From contig NC_059346.1 in NCBI RefSeq assembly GCF_019703515.2, positions 10,944,501 to 11,008,500 of the forward strand: a stretch of 64,000 nucleotides of DNA, in the 5' to 3' direction. The position numbers and the translations under genes are program-made. Within the stretch, counting starts at the first letter, position 1. Each line of letters opens with the position of its first letter. Positions 1-10,935 of this stretch are shown here, piece by piece. Below the pieces are notes generated by a model. It did no database searches. It had not been told where the DNA came from and saw only the letters and a list, made by a program, of their open reading frames with translations. This DNA is from Myxocyprinus asiaticus (taxonomy: Eukaryota; Chordata; Actinopteri; Cypriniformes; Catostomidae).

Positions 1-260
1 ACAGGTGTACGATTGTCAAAAGAGAGTATAATTAACCATGTTTTATTCACCTCTTTCTGCAGGCGTTTGTTAAACAAGCTTTAATATCATGTAATGTAGA
101 AACTTGGACTCATTTATCGATATTATTTAATAAAAAAGCATGTTTATCACTTACTTTGTATATCTCCCTGGGTGCCGACATGTTTGTGTGTCGTCACGTA
201 CCTGCATCTCGGTGAAATCGGAGTTGAAAATTTCTGCATATATATATATACACACACACA
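1..260. other. AT-rich flank with a short TA/CA microsatellite
   Basis: I recognise no gene here. The only structure is a TA run followed by a CA run at about 237-260, immediately before a Tc1-like terminal repeat. Confidence 0.6.
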
Positions 261-560
261 TACACTGGCAGTGAAAAGTTTGGAATAATGTATAGATTTA
301 GCTCTTATGGAAAGTAGTTGGTACTTTTATTCACCAAAGTGGCATTCAACTGATCACAATGTATAGTCAGGACATTAATAACGTGAAAAATGAATATTAC
401 AATTTGAAAAAAAATTTAAACTACTTCAGAGAGTTCTCATCAAGAAGAGAGCAGGTCAAGAGCAGAGAGCCAATCAAAACAGTGGGTGTTAACCGTCAAG
501 TCTTAAAAGAGAAGCAGGAACAAAACAGAGCGTTTCTGTCAGAAGGTCAGAATGAGCAAG
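261..560 (-). mobile_element. Tc1-like transposon terminal fragment
   Basis: Positions 261-405 match, with scattered differences, the reverse complement of the right terminal repeat of the Tc1-like element at 21594-22801: both run from CACTGGCAG through an AAAAGTTTG block to a GTGGCATTCAACTGATCACA block. The next 40 bases still resemble the interior of that family; after about 450 the similarity is lost. No second terminal repeat is visible, so this is a truncated or internally deleted copy. The 69-codon open frame at 359-568 runs through the terminal repeat and is not a gene. Confidence 0.75.
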
Positions 561-886
561 GAAAATGATCATGTTTTACAAATATATGCAAAAAAACTTA
601 ACTAATATTAAAAGTGAACCTCAAGGAGCATATTAAAATAGTAAAAAAGGTATGTCATGACCCCTTTTAGAATCTAGATATTTAGTCTGGAATCAACTAT
701 TTTTCTGAATCCAAGTAAATATAATTCATAATTTTTACTCCCAGACAACACAGCCATACTGTTTTCATTTAATCCGGTGGTTCTTAAATGGTGGGTTGGT
801 CTGTTCTGATGGACGGCAGATAAAAAACAATGGTATATGGTAATTTATCTCACTAGCAATATGGCTAATACATTATTTGTATTGAA
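561..886. other. Intergenic, no feature recognised
   Basis: AT-rich sequence between the Tc1-like fragment and the first DIRS-like element. I see no gene, RNA or repeat I can name. Confidence 0.5.
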
Positions 887-936
887 TACGTCATGGTTAC
901 TGGTGTAACCTCCGTTCCCTGATGGAGGGAACGAGA

Positions 937-1093
937 CGTTGTGTCGATGTAGTGACACTAGGGGTCACTCTTGGGAGCCCGAGATATCTCTGGTCTTTGA
1001 TAAAAGGCCAATGAAAATTGGCGAGTGGTATTTGCATGCCACTCCCCCGGAGATATGGGTATAAAAGGAGCTGGTATGCAACCACTCATTCAG
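937..1093. repeat. DIRS copy A, 3' inverted terminal repeat
   Basis: Inverted copy of 4791-4934, running from the GTGTCGATGTAGTGACACTA block to CCACTCATTCAG. It still contains TATAAAA at 1060-1066, which the 5' repeat of this copy has lost. Confidence 0.85.
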
Positions 1094-1161
1094 GTTTTAT
1101 GCTGAGGAGCCGATATAAGGTCCGGCCATTTCAGCGGGTAGTTCAGCGTAGTGGCAGGAGG

Positions 1162-1272
1162 GACACAACATCTCGTTCTCTCCATCAGGGAACGGAGGTT
1201 ACACCAGTAACCATGACGTTCCCTATCTGTCACTCACTCGACGTTGTGTCGATGTAGTGACACTAGGGGTCC
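1162..1272. repeat. DIRS copy A, internal complementary region
   Basis: Two abutting blocks. Positions 1162-1217 are the reverse complement of the element's outer left end (887-944); 1218-1272 are the reverse complement of its outer right end (4904-4958). They meet at GACGTTCCC. In DIRS-1 such a region is thought to template completion of the linear ends during circle formation; that role is carried over from the family, the complementarity is seen here. Confidence 0.85.
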
Positions 1273-2009
1273 CTATACGAAATGCCACAACTGGCTGAAC
1301 TGTGTTACGTGAACTGGCAGTATGTGGTGGGCAGAGTGCTGTGTGCCTCATAGCCAGCACACCAGGTCAACACGTAACCTCCCCCAACATAGTTATGAGT
1401 GTCGAATGGCCCTTTTTGGGAATAAGTCGACTACCCAAAGATAGAGACAGGCTTAACCCAGTCGTGGCCTCTTTTCCCCTTCTCTTTTTCCACTCCCTAA
1501 AAAAGAAGGGGGATTATCCGACTGGGCCGCCAGGTCTAGTCGGGGGTGTCCCTCCCAAGGGGAAGACACCACGGAGACCACACCTCACCCAAAGGGGGGG
1601 GGGGATACTTAAGTGGAAGAATACGTCACATGGTCTTTCCAACCATGTGGAGAGCCTTCAAGGTAGATCCTGCCCAATGGGGAGGAGTTACTACAAACAT
1701 GGAGACTGGGGCAGAGGGGCCCTGCCCAAGGAAGACGCAGTTTGCCAGCAGGGAAATGAACTAGCGGAAGATATATATCGCATGGGGTTAGCCTTACAGG
1801 GAACCACCACATGCGGAGCACCTACCCCAGAACAGGGCTCTTAATTAGCGCATGTACTGGGCCAGCAGCGAGTCTCTCCGAACACTCAACTGTCACAGGG
1901 CTCGGAGGAAGTCAACCAGGGAACAAAGTTTGTGAACACTACTGGGAATTAATGGCGCGCATCTTCAGCTCTAAGGGAGGTGGAAGGTGCTATGTGCAAG
2001 CGATACACC
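1273..2009 (-). other. DIRS copy A, 3' region
   Basis: Positions 1273 to about 1440 resemble, inverted, the end of copy B near 12230-12400. From 1440 to 2009 copy A has sequence with no counterpart in copy B, including a run of ten or more G at about 1596. Several open frames cross it on both strands but none shows a recognisable domain. Confidence 0.55.
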
Positions 2010-2290
2010 CGGCCGGCTATCCTGGGCTTATCCGCTTGTGTTGCGTGCCACTACCTGGGACGAAACCGGTTCCACCCGGAGGTTGTAGAAACTTGCAAAG
2101 GTGTTGGGTGTTGCCCAGCCCGCTGCTCTGCAAATGTCTGTTAGAGAGGCACCACTTAGCAAATAGACACCACTTAAAGGCATACAGGCGCCTCGTAGAG
2201 GGGGCCCTAGCCTGAGTGATCGTGTCTACCACCACGGGTGGTAGACCACTTAGGTCTTCCGCGTCCCGTCCAGGGACCAGACATGGAGAT
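2010..2290 (-). pseudogene. DIRS copy A, tyrosine recombinase remnant
   Basis: Minus-strand remnant of the DIRS integrase. The N-terminal part, with VVDTITQARAPSTRRLYAFK followed by LFAKWCL, is in one frame. A deletion then joins it directly to the C-terminal part near 2020-2150, which is readable only in another frame and there holds ICRAAGWATPNTF and FYN; the Tyr is the probable nucleophile by family position. The central domain, including most of the Arg/His catalytic residues, is gone. DIRS elements use this enzyme to integrate the circular intermediate. The gene is dead by deletion and frameshift. Copy B keeps the opposite half. Confidence 0.75.
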
Positions 2291-2360
2291 TCCAGAGATC
2301 TAGGTGCGGGTGCCAGAGGGTGCCCCGTCCCTGAGAAAGAAGGTCCTTCCTCAGGGGAAT

Positions 2361-3509
2361 TCACCAGGGGGGAGCTGTCACGAGGAGCGTGAGGTCTGAG
2401 AACCATGTCTGGGTGGGCCAGTAGGGTGCTACCAGGATGACCTGCTCCTTGCCCTCCCTGACCTTGCACAGGGTCTGTGCAAGCAGGCTCACTGGGGGAA
2501 ACGCATATTTGCGTAGACCAGGGGGCCAGCTGTGTGCCAGCGCGTCTATGCCGAGGGGAGCCTCGGTGAGGGCGTACCAGAGCAGGCAGTGGGAGGATTC
2601 TTGGGAGGTGAACAGGTCCACCTGTGCCCATCCGAATCGACTCCAAATCAGCTGGACCACCTGAGGGTGGAGTCTCCAGTCGTCGAGATAGTTGAGAATG
2701 CGAATGCCCACCTCCCTTAGCGGGGCAAGGGCAGCCTCTGCGATCTTCGTAAAGACGCGAGGAGACAGGGACAGGCCGAAAGGGAGGACTTTGTACTGAT
2801 ATGCCTGACCCTCGAACACGAACCGCAGGAAGGGTCTGTGTCGAGGAAGGATCGAGACGTGGAAGTACGCATCCTTCAGGTCTACCACCGTGAACCAATC
2901 TTGATGCCGGATGCTCGCCAGAGTGCATCTTTGCATCAGCATCTTGAACGGGGGTCTGTGTAAAGCCCGGTTCAGTACTCGCAGGTCCAAGATTGGCCGC
3001 AACCCACCGCCTTTTTTCGGTACGATGAAGTAGGGGCTGTAAAACCCTTTCTTCATCTCGGCTGGAGGGACAGGTTCTATCGCGTCCTTCCGTAGGAGGG
3101 TAGCGATCAGGAGGTGGCAGCGTTTTCGCCCTTGACCAAGGTGAAGTGAATACCGCTGAACCTGGGTGGGCGCCTGGCGAACTGAATCGTGTAGCCGAGT
3201 CAGACAGTCCGGATCATCCACCTTGATGGATTGGAAAGCGTGAGCCACGCGTCCAAATTCCGCGCAAGGGGGACCAAGGGGAAAACGTCGTCGGACGTAC
3301 CGGCAGGTGGGGCCTCGCGGCGGGGCGGAGCACTTACCTGGCTCCTTGTGACCACCCCCGGAACAGCCTGGGACGGGGAGGAAGAGGCCTGTCCTCGTAA
3401 CCCATGGAGGCTGCCATCGGGGGCGGCTGTGTGCCACAGCAAAAGATTGGTGCGCCAATCCTGCAAGAAAAAGCCTGGGGACGGTAGTCATGGTGACGAC
3501 CATACACAC
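2361..3509 (-). pseudogene. DIRS copy A, RT joined to post-RNase H region
   Basis: An open frame of 382 codons. Its first third is linker sequence. It then shows reverse transcriptase: EMKKGFYSPYFIVPKK (fingers), VDLKDAYFHV (motif A with catalytic Asp), LPFGLSLSPRVFTK (motif B) and NYLDDW (motif C, intact Asp pair). Directly after DDW the frame continues as RLHPQVVQLIWSRFG, which in this family lies after RNase H. The RT thumb and the whole RNase H domain are therefore missing through an in-frame deletion. The active-site motifs survive, but the polypeptide could not work as a normal DIRS polymerase. The frame has no clear ATG support. Confidence 0.8.
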
Positions 3510-3816
3510 TGGGTATGTGACCCAGGGAGGAAGGAAGCCGCTCTTTTGCTGAACTGTTGGGTACCGCAGCCACTTGGGCCTGCGGTGAAATCAAACAAAA
3601 AGGCAACAAAAGATTTTCCACCCGTCCCTCCACCGGGGGATGGAGTGGTCTTCCTACCAGCTCCACGTGAGTGGGTTCCCTCGTCCCTGGGTTGCCCGTC
3701 TCAGGGGCGCTTCAAGGACCTCCGTGGGTTCTTCGGCGCCGGCTGTGAGACGGGTGGCGTCGGCTTCCTGCGGTGGGCTCCATGCCGAGGATAGTGAGAG
3801 TGGGGGAACTGCGGAG

Positions 3817-4533
3817 TCAGGGCCGGGCAGTGAAAGGTGCCTCCCACGACTTCGTCAGCTCCTCATGCACTTCCGGGAAGAATGGCACTGGAGCGGGGCG
3901 TGGCTGCTTTGAGTGGCGCCGCGAGCCCAGAAACCAATCATCAAGCTGCGAGGGTTCAGGGGAGAGCAGAGGATTCCACTCTAACCCGAGGGAAAGCATG
4001 TCCGTCATTTCGGCATCAGCCTGTGACTGGGCGATCGTCCCCGAAGGGGGAAGCCCAGCTGAGGCTTCTGCGTCCGACTGGACAAGCCCGCTCTCTGATG
4101 CTGCGCTCGAGAGCTCATCATATTCGCGAGCTCCGAACAAGAAGCAAGACTCGCCGTGAGATGAGCCGGCGAACTCATCCGGAAGCCCGATTGGGGCAGA
4201 CGAGCGTGCTGGGGAATGGGAGGTCCGCGAGGGGATACCCGGCGGAGACGATCCCATTGGGGTCCCCAAATCGCCCCCAGTGCTAGCCGCGCTGGCCTCA
4301 TACCTGTAGGTAGAAGGACCGAGGCGGGGAGCCGCTGGGGTGGCTTGCTTTCTTACAAAAGCAAGCCGCGACCGCAACGTTGCCATGGTCATGTTCTCGC
4401 AGTGAGAACATGAACCATTCACAAACGCTGCTTCCGTGTGGGTCGCGCCCAGACACGAAAGACAGCGATCATGACAATCCGAAGTTGAGAGATAACAACC
4501 GCAACCAGGAATAACACACAATCGGAAAGGCAT
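3817..4533 (-). pseudogene. DIRS copy A, gag-like ORF1, truncated
   Basis: Starts at an ATG (complement of 4531-4533) that copy B shares. The N-terminus is Cys/His-rich: CVIPGCGCYL, DCHDRCLSCLGATH and NGSCSHCENMTMATL, the pattern of fish DIRS ORF1 proteins, presumed structural. The middle is rich in Ser, Pro and Gly. After EAPFT the frame ends, because about 0.65 kb that copy B retains (8885-9538) is deleted; sequence matching copy B near 9540 resumes at once. The frame is open for 238 codons, so the N-terminal part is better preserved than in copy B. Confidence 0.75.
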
Positions 4534-4790
4534 CTTTGAAAAGACACGTCTTTAAAAAGACGTTCCGTGTGTGCGCTCTTTTAGAGAAATATACTCTTTT
4601 AGAGGGGAAAAATGTTCTTTCAGAAAATATACTCTCTAGTTTTTCTGCCGAAGTTCCCAGGGGTGTTCTCTGCAGTGCACCAGTGCAGAGGAGGGAGAAG
4701 CCGCTGAAATGCGCCGTCAGATCCAGCAGAGGTGAATGAACAGAAATATTCAGCTCAATGAGCATGACCGTTCGGCTCCGAAGAGAAAAT

Positions 4791-4934
4791 CTGAATGAGT
4801 GGTTGCATACCAGCTTATGTCCGGGGGAGTGGCATGCAAATACCACTCGCCAATTTTCATTGGCCTTTTATCAAAGACCAGAGGTGTCTCGGGCTCCAAA
4901 GAGTGACCCCTAGTGTCACTACATCGACACAACG
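4791..4934. repeat. DIRS copy A, 5' inverted terminal repeat
   Basis: Inverted partner of 937-1093 and, in element orientation, upstream of the gag start at 4533. Compared with the other three terminal repeats in the window it lacks the short block with TATAAAAGGAG: the GGGGGAGTGG block is followed almost directly by the GGTATGCAACC block, in element sense. Confidence 0.8.
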
Positions 4935-4958
4935 TCGAGTGAGTGACAGATAGGGAAC

Positions 4959-5967
4959 ATTATTGTTCCATGTGTTAGACTGGTAAATCACACTTCTGCT
5001 ATTGTTTTTGCATTTACACAATTGTCAATTTTCCTATTCAGCCTCATGTTGGGTTTAGGGTTAGGCATGTGCTGTTCATTGTAAAATTAATACTTTAATA
5101 CATCATGTTTGATTTAAAGGACATTGTTATTTTTGTTTTTTATAAACAATTTTGGTACTGTGTTGGGATGTTACTTGATGTCCAATGTAATATCTGGTTC
5201 CTGAAGCAAAACTAGTTTGAGACACACTGACTTTCTAAAGGGATAAGAAATGGGATATAAATGGGTTGTGTGGTTATATTTAATAGTTTCCAAAGCAACC
5301 ACACAGTAAGCAATCTGTCACAGATTTTCCATCAACACATCATCACAAGTATTTGCTTGTAAAGTGGATTTATTGTTTCCTGCAACACTCCTCAATGCAC
5401 ACAGATTCATTTGATCGCTACAGAGTAATCAGGGCTTATAAAGCATGACCAGCCAATGGAATCAAAAGGCAGAAATTTGACTTCTGATGGTATGACTGCA
5501 ACAATAATGATATATATGAATCAGCAAGCTGAAAACACATTTCTTCTATAGCTCCAGAACAGCCACCTATAAACTCAAATACCAAAACCATTAACAAGAC
5601 TGAGTACTGCTGTCTTCTTGAGAGGAAATATCAAAACACTATTTGATAGTTGCTTTCCCTGGTGCAGTGTCACACTATTCAGTTGGCAGTGAGTAACTTA
5701 TTGCTGTATATAGTATATATGTATTTATAAAACAGTTTTATTCATATTAAATGGCAAATAATAACCTAAACGTATCCAGAGACTCAACTTCACAAGTACC
5801 AATCAGACTTACTCTAATTGTATATATGGGTACTTGACATAAAATACTTTTACAAAGTTGACAAGCTCCATCTAAAATTATTTTAATCAACATTTTGCTA
5901 TTTCTTTTGTAATTATTATGCATTCAGTTATTATGACCATTTTAATTGAGACCCTTAATGTAGGTAA

Positions 5968-5998
<31 letters not shown>

Positions 5999-6180
5999 CG
6001 TGGACATCAGCTACACATATATATACTGTATGTGTATATGGGGATGTCGCAATCATATGGTTTCACTATGAACCGCAATTAAAATGTCACGGTTAATTTA
6101 ACTGTAAACAATGTAGAATATACGGTTAAAAACTGTGAAAAGTTTTATTTACATGTGGCAAAAATAATATATACTATACT

Positions 6181-6234
<54 letters not shown>

Positions 6235-7814
6235 TTTTTCAGTGTAAGCCTAAATGTGAAAATCTCTTGTGCTTGTGGTTAGCGAGCTGTTATGGTTCCT
6301 ATGATTACAGTGTTCATGTGGTGCTTGGCCAGTTATCGCGGACTGAACATAAACTTTTAGTTCACGTGAAACTGGGGCTACACACAAACTCCAAAATATA
6401 AAAGAGTAATTCGATCTACCAGACTCATATTCAACAAAGAAAATAAATAATAATAATAAAACAAATCTTAAATCAGTTGTTTAGGAGCATTTATATGAAT
6501 AAGGATTACTAAAGACGACGGATGTAAAACATGCAGACAGAAGTCATATAAATGTACACATTCTACACATGAGACAAGATCCACTAGTCATCCAACAACA
6601 AACTTGTGAGTTTCATATTTTTAGCTGTAGTGCTTTTAAAGGGATTAATTGAAGATGCAACTTTTGGGAATGTATACATTTTTTTGTTGTTGTTGTTGTT
6701 GTTGTTTTGCATGTAGTTACAATCAACGGGGTAAATTTGAGAAGTTGCATCTTAAATCATCATCATTATTTAAAGCATTGCTTGTGTACAAATTTACCAG
6801 ATTCAACAACAAATTTCAATTTGAGTAATTATTGGACATTAAATCGGCTGCTGTAAGCAATGTTTCCGTTACTCTGCATAGTCCACATGTTTATTTGTAA
6901 GGTGTTGTGGACAGATTAAAGGACTGAATTTTCATGGAGTCTATTATTGATTCTTTATGGCGGGGTGTCTGACAGACAATGGATTTCTTTAATAAACTGT
7001 TGCAGAAGAAAAAACTGTTGGATGCTACGAGCTACATGTTGCTCACCCAAAGTAATCTTACAGTTATGCATTGTTTTAGTGACTCTGGTTACACTGAATC
7101 ATTCTGCACCTAGCATGTGCAGAAGCGGTACGATTTGGACAAAAAGTCATATTGCGATTATTTTGAAAAATATTGTGATTGCATTTTGAACTGCGATATG
7201 ATAAACAAATTGTCTATATGGGAAGTTAGGGCAGAGCCCCACCTAAATATTCATGCATTTGAATATATAGATCCATACTATAAACTGCCAATAATGCAAT
7301 TTGTTTGCCTGTAAATGTGTTCAAAATGCTGACAAATGTAGTTAAAAGCAGACATATGTAATAAAAGTTTTTATTCTATTTTTAAGTCGTAAAGTAGCTG
7401 AAAGCTCTGTTACATAGTGTTTGATATAGATATTCAAGCATGTGGGATAGAGTCTGCTGTCCTCCCGAACTCCACAGCGCCCCTCAGTTTTTCCCCAATA
7501 GAAATCTGTGGTCAAATATGGTACTGCAACTAGCCCTCACTGAGACCCATTGTAGCAGAAATAAATCTGCCCATAAACGTAGTGCCAAACCAAAGATAAC
7601 TTTGGTATAGAGTGCACCAACAGTGTGACAGATTGCGAACATGGCGAGCACTATCGATGAATGTGTGTAACAGCGTGTCATTTTTATTGCAAATTCAAGA
7701 CAAATTTCCTGGCTCAAGATCTGGCAATCAAAGGATAAGGGTAGGTGATAAGACATTATGTGTTGTGTATGATGATGAATTTGTTTGAAAAAGCCTTGGC
7801 TCTTGAAACTTTCT
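4959..7814. other. Spacer between the two DIRS copies; simple repeats only
   Basis: AT-rich DNA with no supported gene. Visible are a poly-A run at 5973-5998, a TA microsatellite at 6184-6228 and a TTG microsatellite at about 6683-6706. The stretch near 6040-6150 and the one near 7120-7200 both look like decayed DNA-transposon sequence (a GTCGCAAT block and a CGGTACGATTTGGA block), but I could not define ends. Open frames at 6947-7314 and 7484-7756 show no domain. Confidence 0.5.
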
Positions 7815-7840
7815 GTTCCCTACCTGTCACTCACTCGACG

Positions 7841-7972
7841 ATGTGTCGATGTAGTGACACTAGGGGTCACTCTTGGGAGCCTGAAAAACCTCTGGTCTTT
7901 GAAAAAAGGCCAGTAAAAACCACTCCCCCGAACAACGGGTATAAAAGGAGCTGGTATGCAACCACTCATTCA
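7841..7972. repeat. DIRS copy B, 5' inverted terminal repeat
   Basis: Inverted partner of 12583-12734: GTGTCGATGTAGTGACACTA block through CCACTCATTCAG. It has lost the ATTGGCGAGTGGTATTTGCA section present in copy A. Confidence 0.85.
7940..7946 (+). promoter_or_regulatory. TATA box in the DIRS copy B 5' repeat
   Basis: TATAAAA within GGGTATAAAAGGAGC, about 250 bases upstream of the gag ATG at 8197. The same motif lies in the corresponding terminal repeat at 1060-1066. Its position suggests it is the element's promoter; no start site can be seen directly. Confidence 0.6.
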
Positions 7973-8196
7973 GATTTTCTCTTCGGAGCCGAACGGTCGA
8001 TGCTCACTGAGTTGAATTCTCATGGCTGTTCATTCACCACGCTGGATCTGACGGCGCATTTCAGCGGCTTCTCCCCCTCTGCACTGGTGCACTGCAGAGA
8101 ACGCCCCTGGGCGCTTCGGCAGAAATAAAAGAGTATATTTTGAAAAAAGAGTATATTTCTCTAAAAGAGCAGCACAGACGGAACGTCTTTTTAAAG

Positions 8197-9640
8197 ATGC
8201 CTTTCCGTTTGTGTGTTATTCCTGGTTGCGGTCTTTCGTGTCTGGGCGCTACCCACGCGGAGACAGCGTTCGTGGATGGTTCATGTACTCATTGCGAGAA
8301 CATGACCATGGCAACGTTGCAGTCGCAGCTTGCCTTCGTAAGAAAGCAAGCCACCCCAGCGGATCCCCGCCTCGGTCCTTCTACCTATGGGTATGAAGCA
8401 GCGCGGCTAGCACTGGGGGCGATTTGGGGACCTCAATGGGACCACCTCTGCCGGGTACCCCCCCAAGGACCTCCCATTCCCCAGCACGCTCATTTGCCCT
8501 GATCGGGCTTCCGGATGAGTCCGCCGGCTCGTCTCACGGCGAGTTCGACCTCTTGTTCGGAGCCTGCAAAGGTGATGAGCTCTTGAGCGCAGCATCGGAG
8601 AGCGGGCTCATCCAGTTGGACGCGGAAGCCTCAGCTGGGCTCCCCCCCTTGGGTACTGTCGCCCAGTCACAGGCTAACGCGGAGATGACGGACATGCTTT
8701 CCCGGGCAGCTGCGAGTTTCGGGCTAGAGTGGAATCCTCCGCTCTCCCCTGAACCCTCGCGGCTCGATGATTGGTTCCTGGGCTCGCGGCGCCGCTCACA
8801 GCCACGCCCCGCCCCAGTTCCTTTCTTCCCGGAAGTGCACGAGGAGCTGACAAGGTCGTGGGAGGCACCTTTTACTGCCTGGTCCCGATATTTCAGCTCC
8901 CGTCCTCACTACCCTCGATGGTGGGGCGGCCAAGGGGTATTCGGTGATCCCCCCGGTGGATAAGGTGCTCGCGGTGCACCTATGCCTGCAGCGTGCCGCC
9001 ACCTGGCGTGGGCACCCGAAACTCCCGTCCAAGGCCTGTAGGTTTACGTGGTCCCTGACGCCCAAGGCCTATGGTGCCGCTGGACAAGCCAACACCGCCC
9101 TGCACGTCATGGCTCTCCTGCAAGTCCACCAAGCCAAGGTGCTAAAGGAACTGCACGAGGGTAGTTCCGCCCCGGGATTGATGCAGGAACTGCGCTCGGC
9201 GACCAGCCTCGCCCTCCGGGTGACGAAGGTCACAGCGCAGTCTCTCGAGTGGGTGATGTCCACCTTGGTGGTCCAGGAGCGCCACCTTTGGCTCAACCTG
9301 GTCAAGATGGGAGAGGCCGACAAGGCATGGTTCCTTGGTTCCCCCATTTCTCAGGTTGGCCTGTTCGGCGACACCGTCAAGGACTTTGCCCAGTGAAGAG
9401 CTTGGCGGTGAAGCAGCAGATGGAAGTTATCCGACATATCCTGCCCCAGCGTGGCTCAAGATCCCACACCCCATCTGCTCGTCACCAAGGGCGTCCTCCT
9501 GCGGTGACTGCACCAGCTCCACTGCAGCCCTCCCCAGTGTGGAGCCCACTGTAGGAAGCAGACGCCACCTGTCAAGGCCGACCGCCAAGAACCCGAGAAA
9601 GGCTTCGAAGCGCCCCTGAGACAGGTGACCCAGGGATGAG
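8197..9640 (+). pseudogene. DIRS copy B, gag-like ORF1 with frameshifts
   Basis: Begins at ATG 8197 with MPFRLCVIPGCG. The Cys-rich head is shortened compared with copy A: the segment with DCHDRC is missing, leaving GLSCLGATHAETAF and GSCTHCENMTMATL. The frame shifts near 8430-8490, again near 8945-8960 and again near 9340-9390. Between shifts, long stretches remain readable, including DWFLGSRR, FFPEVHEELTRSW, and a helical region with LLQVHQAKVLKELHEGSS and EWVMSTLVVQERHLWLNL. The helical part resembles the capsid-like middle of DIRS ORF1 proteins and is absent from copy A. The product is presumed structural. No functional protein is expected. Confidence 0.75.
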
Positions 9641-10046
9641 GAAACCCGCTGCTCTGGAGCTTGTAAGCAGAGCACTCCATCCCCTGGTGGAGGGCCGGGA
9701 GGAGAATCTTTTGTTACCTTTACATTTAATTTCACCGCATGCCCAAGTGGCTGCGGTACCCAAGAGTTCAGCAAAAGAGGGTTTCTTTGTTCCCTGGGTC
9801 ACATACCCGGTGTGCACGGCTGTCATCACGACCACCATCCACCATTCCATTTCGGCAGGTTTGGCGCTCCAGTGGCGGTCTCCCCACCCTTGCGCTCCCA
9901 GCTGTGGCACAAATCCGCCCCCGATGTGATGTTCTCCACGGGTCATGAGGACAAGCCTCTTCCTCCCCTGTCCCAGGCTGTTCCGGGGGTGGTCACAAGG
10001 AGTCAGATAAGTGCTTCAATGTCCGTGAACTCAGCAAGGCCACGGC

Positions 10047-10850
10047 ATGACATGGCACCTCAGGCTCTGCCCCGCCGCGAGGCCCCACGGTACGTCCAAT
10101 GAGATTGTCCCCTTGATCTCCCTCGCCCGGAGCTTGGACGCGTGGCTTGCGCTTTCCAAGCTGTCGCGATGGCTGGTCCGGACCGTCCGACTCGGCTACA
10201 CGATTCAGTTCACCAGGCATCTGCCCGGGTTCAGTGGCGTCCACTTCACCTCGGTGAAGGGCGAGAACGCCGCTACCTTGCACGTGGAAATCATTACCCT
10301 CCTACGGAAGGGTGCGATAGAGCCTGTCCCTCCCACCGAGATGAAGAAGGGGTTTTACAGCCCCTACTTCATTGTACTGAAGAAAGGCAGTGGGTTGCAG
10401 CCAATCTTGGACCTGCGAGTAGTGAACCAGGCTTTACACAGACTCCCGTTCAAGATGCTGAAGCAGAAACACATTCTAGCGAGCGGCCGGCATCAAGATT
10501 GGTTCGCGGCGGTAGACCTGAAGGACACGTACTTCCACATCTCGATTCTACCTCGACACAGACCCTTCCTGCCGTTTGCATTCGAGGGTCGGGTGTATCA
10601 GTACAAGGTCCTCCCTTTTGGCCTGTCCTTGTCCCCTCGTGTCTTCACGAAGGTCGCAGAGGCAGCCCTTGCTCCGTTAAGGGAAGTGGGCATTCGCATC
10701 CTCAACGATCTCAATGACTGGCTAATCCTAGCTCACTATTGGGCTGTGTTGTGTGCACACAGGGACCTGGTGCTCTCGTACCTCAGCCGAATAGGGCTTC
10801 GGGTCAACTGGGTTCTTTTCTCGGCTTGGAGTTGGACTCAGTCTCGATGA
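10047..10850 (+). pseudogene. DIRS copy B, reverse transcriptase domain, inactive
   Basis: Reverse transcriptase of the DIRS ORF2 type. In order: LISLARSLDAWLALSKLSRW, EMKKGFYSPYFIVLKK, ILDLRVVNQALHRLPFKML, VDLKDTYFHI (motif A, catalytic Asp present; Ala to Thr against copy A) and LPFGLSLSPRVFTK (motif B). Motif C, YLDD in copy A, reads DLND here, so the first active-site Asp of the pair is Asn and the Tyr is lost; polymerase activity would not be expected. The frame shifts at about 10850 into 10739-11071, which carries on through LKLCQRLLGHMAS. Upstream, 9641-10046 is the linker, matching copy A 3334-3666 in reverse. Confidence 0.85.
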
Positions 10851-10935
10851 TGGTGCACCTCACGAACGAGCGCGCACAGTCGGTGCTGACCTGTTTGAAG
10901 GCATTCGGACAGAAGACAGCGGTTCCACTGAAACT

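Larger units (their letters stand above)
887..4958 (-). mobile_element. DIRS-like tyrosine-recombinase retrotransposon, copy A (defective)
   Basis: Minus-strand element of about 4.07 kb. Its outer ends are inverted repeats (937-1093 against 4791-4934), and an internal complementary region lies beside the 3' terminal block. In element order it carries gag-like, reverse transcriptase and tyrosine recombinase remnants, the set that defines DIRS-type elements, which integrate as circles through a recombinase and make no target duplication. Against copy B (7815-12784) it has lost about 0.65 kb of gag and the sequence between the RT active site and the region after RNase H, but it keeps the recombinase C-terminal coding sequence. 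All reading frames are broken or deleted. The left genomic junction reads GTA in element sense where GTT is expected. Confidence 0.88.

Noticed and set aside
1302..1844. 180-codon plus-strand open frame inside DIRS copy A
   Set aside because: It lies antisense to the element, in its GC-rich 3' region, with no domain; copy B has no counterpart frame.
3231..4286. Long plus-strand frames over DIRS copy A
   Set aside because: Shadows of the minus-strand gag and RT frames; GC-rich composition keeps them open.
6184..6228. CRISPR-like or satellite array
   Set aside because: It is a plain TA microsatellite; no spacer-repeat pattern occurs anywhere in the window.
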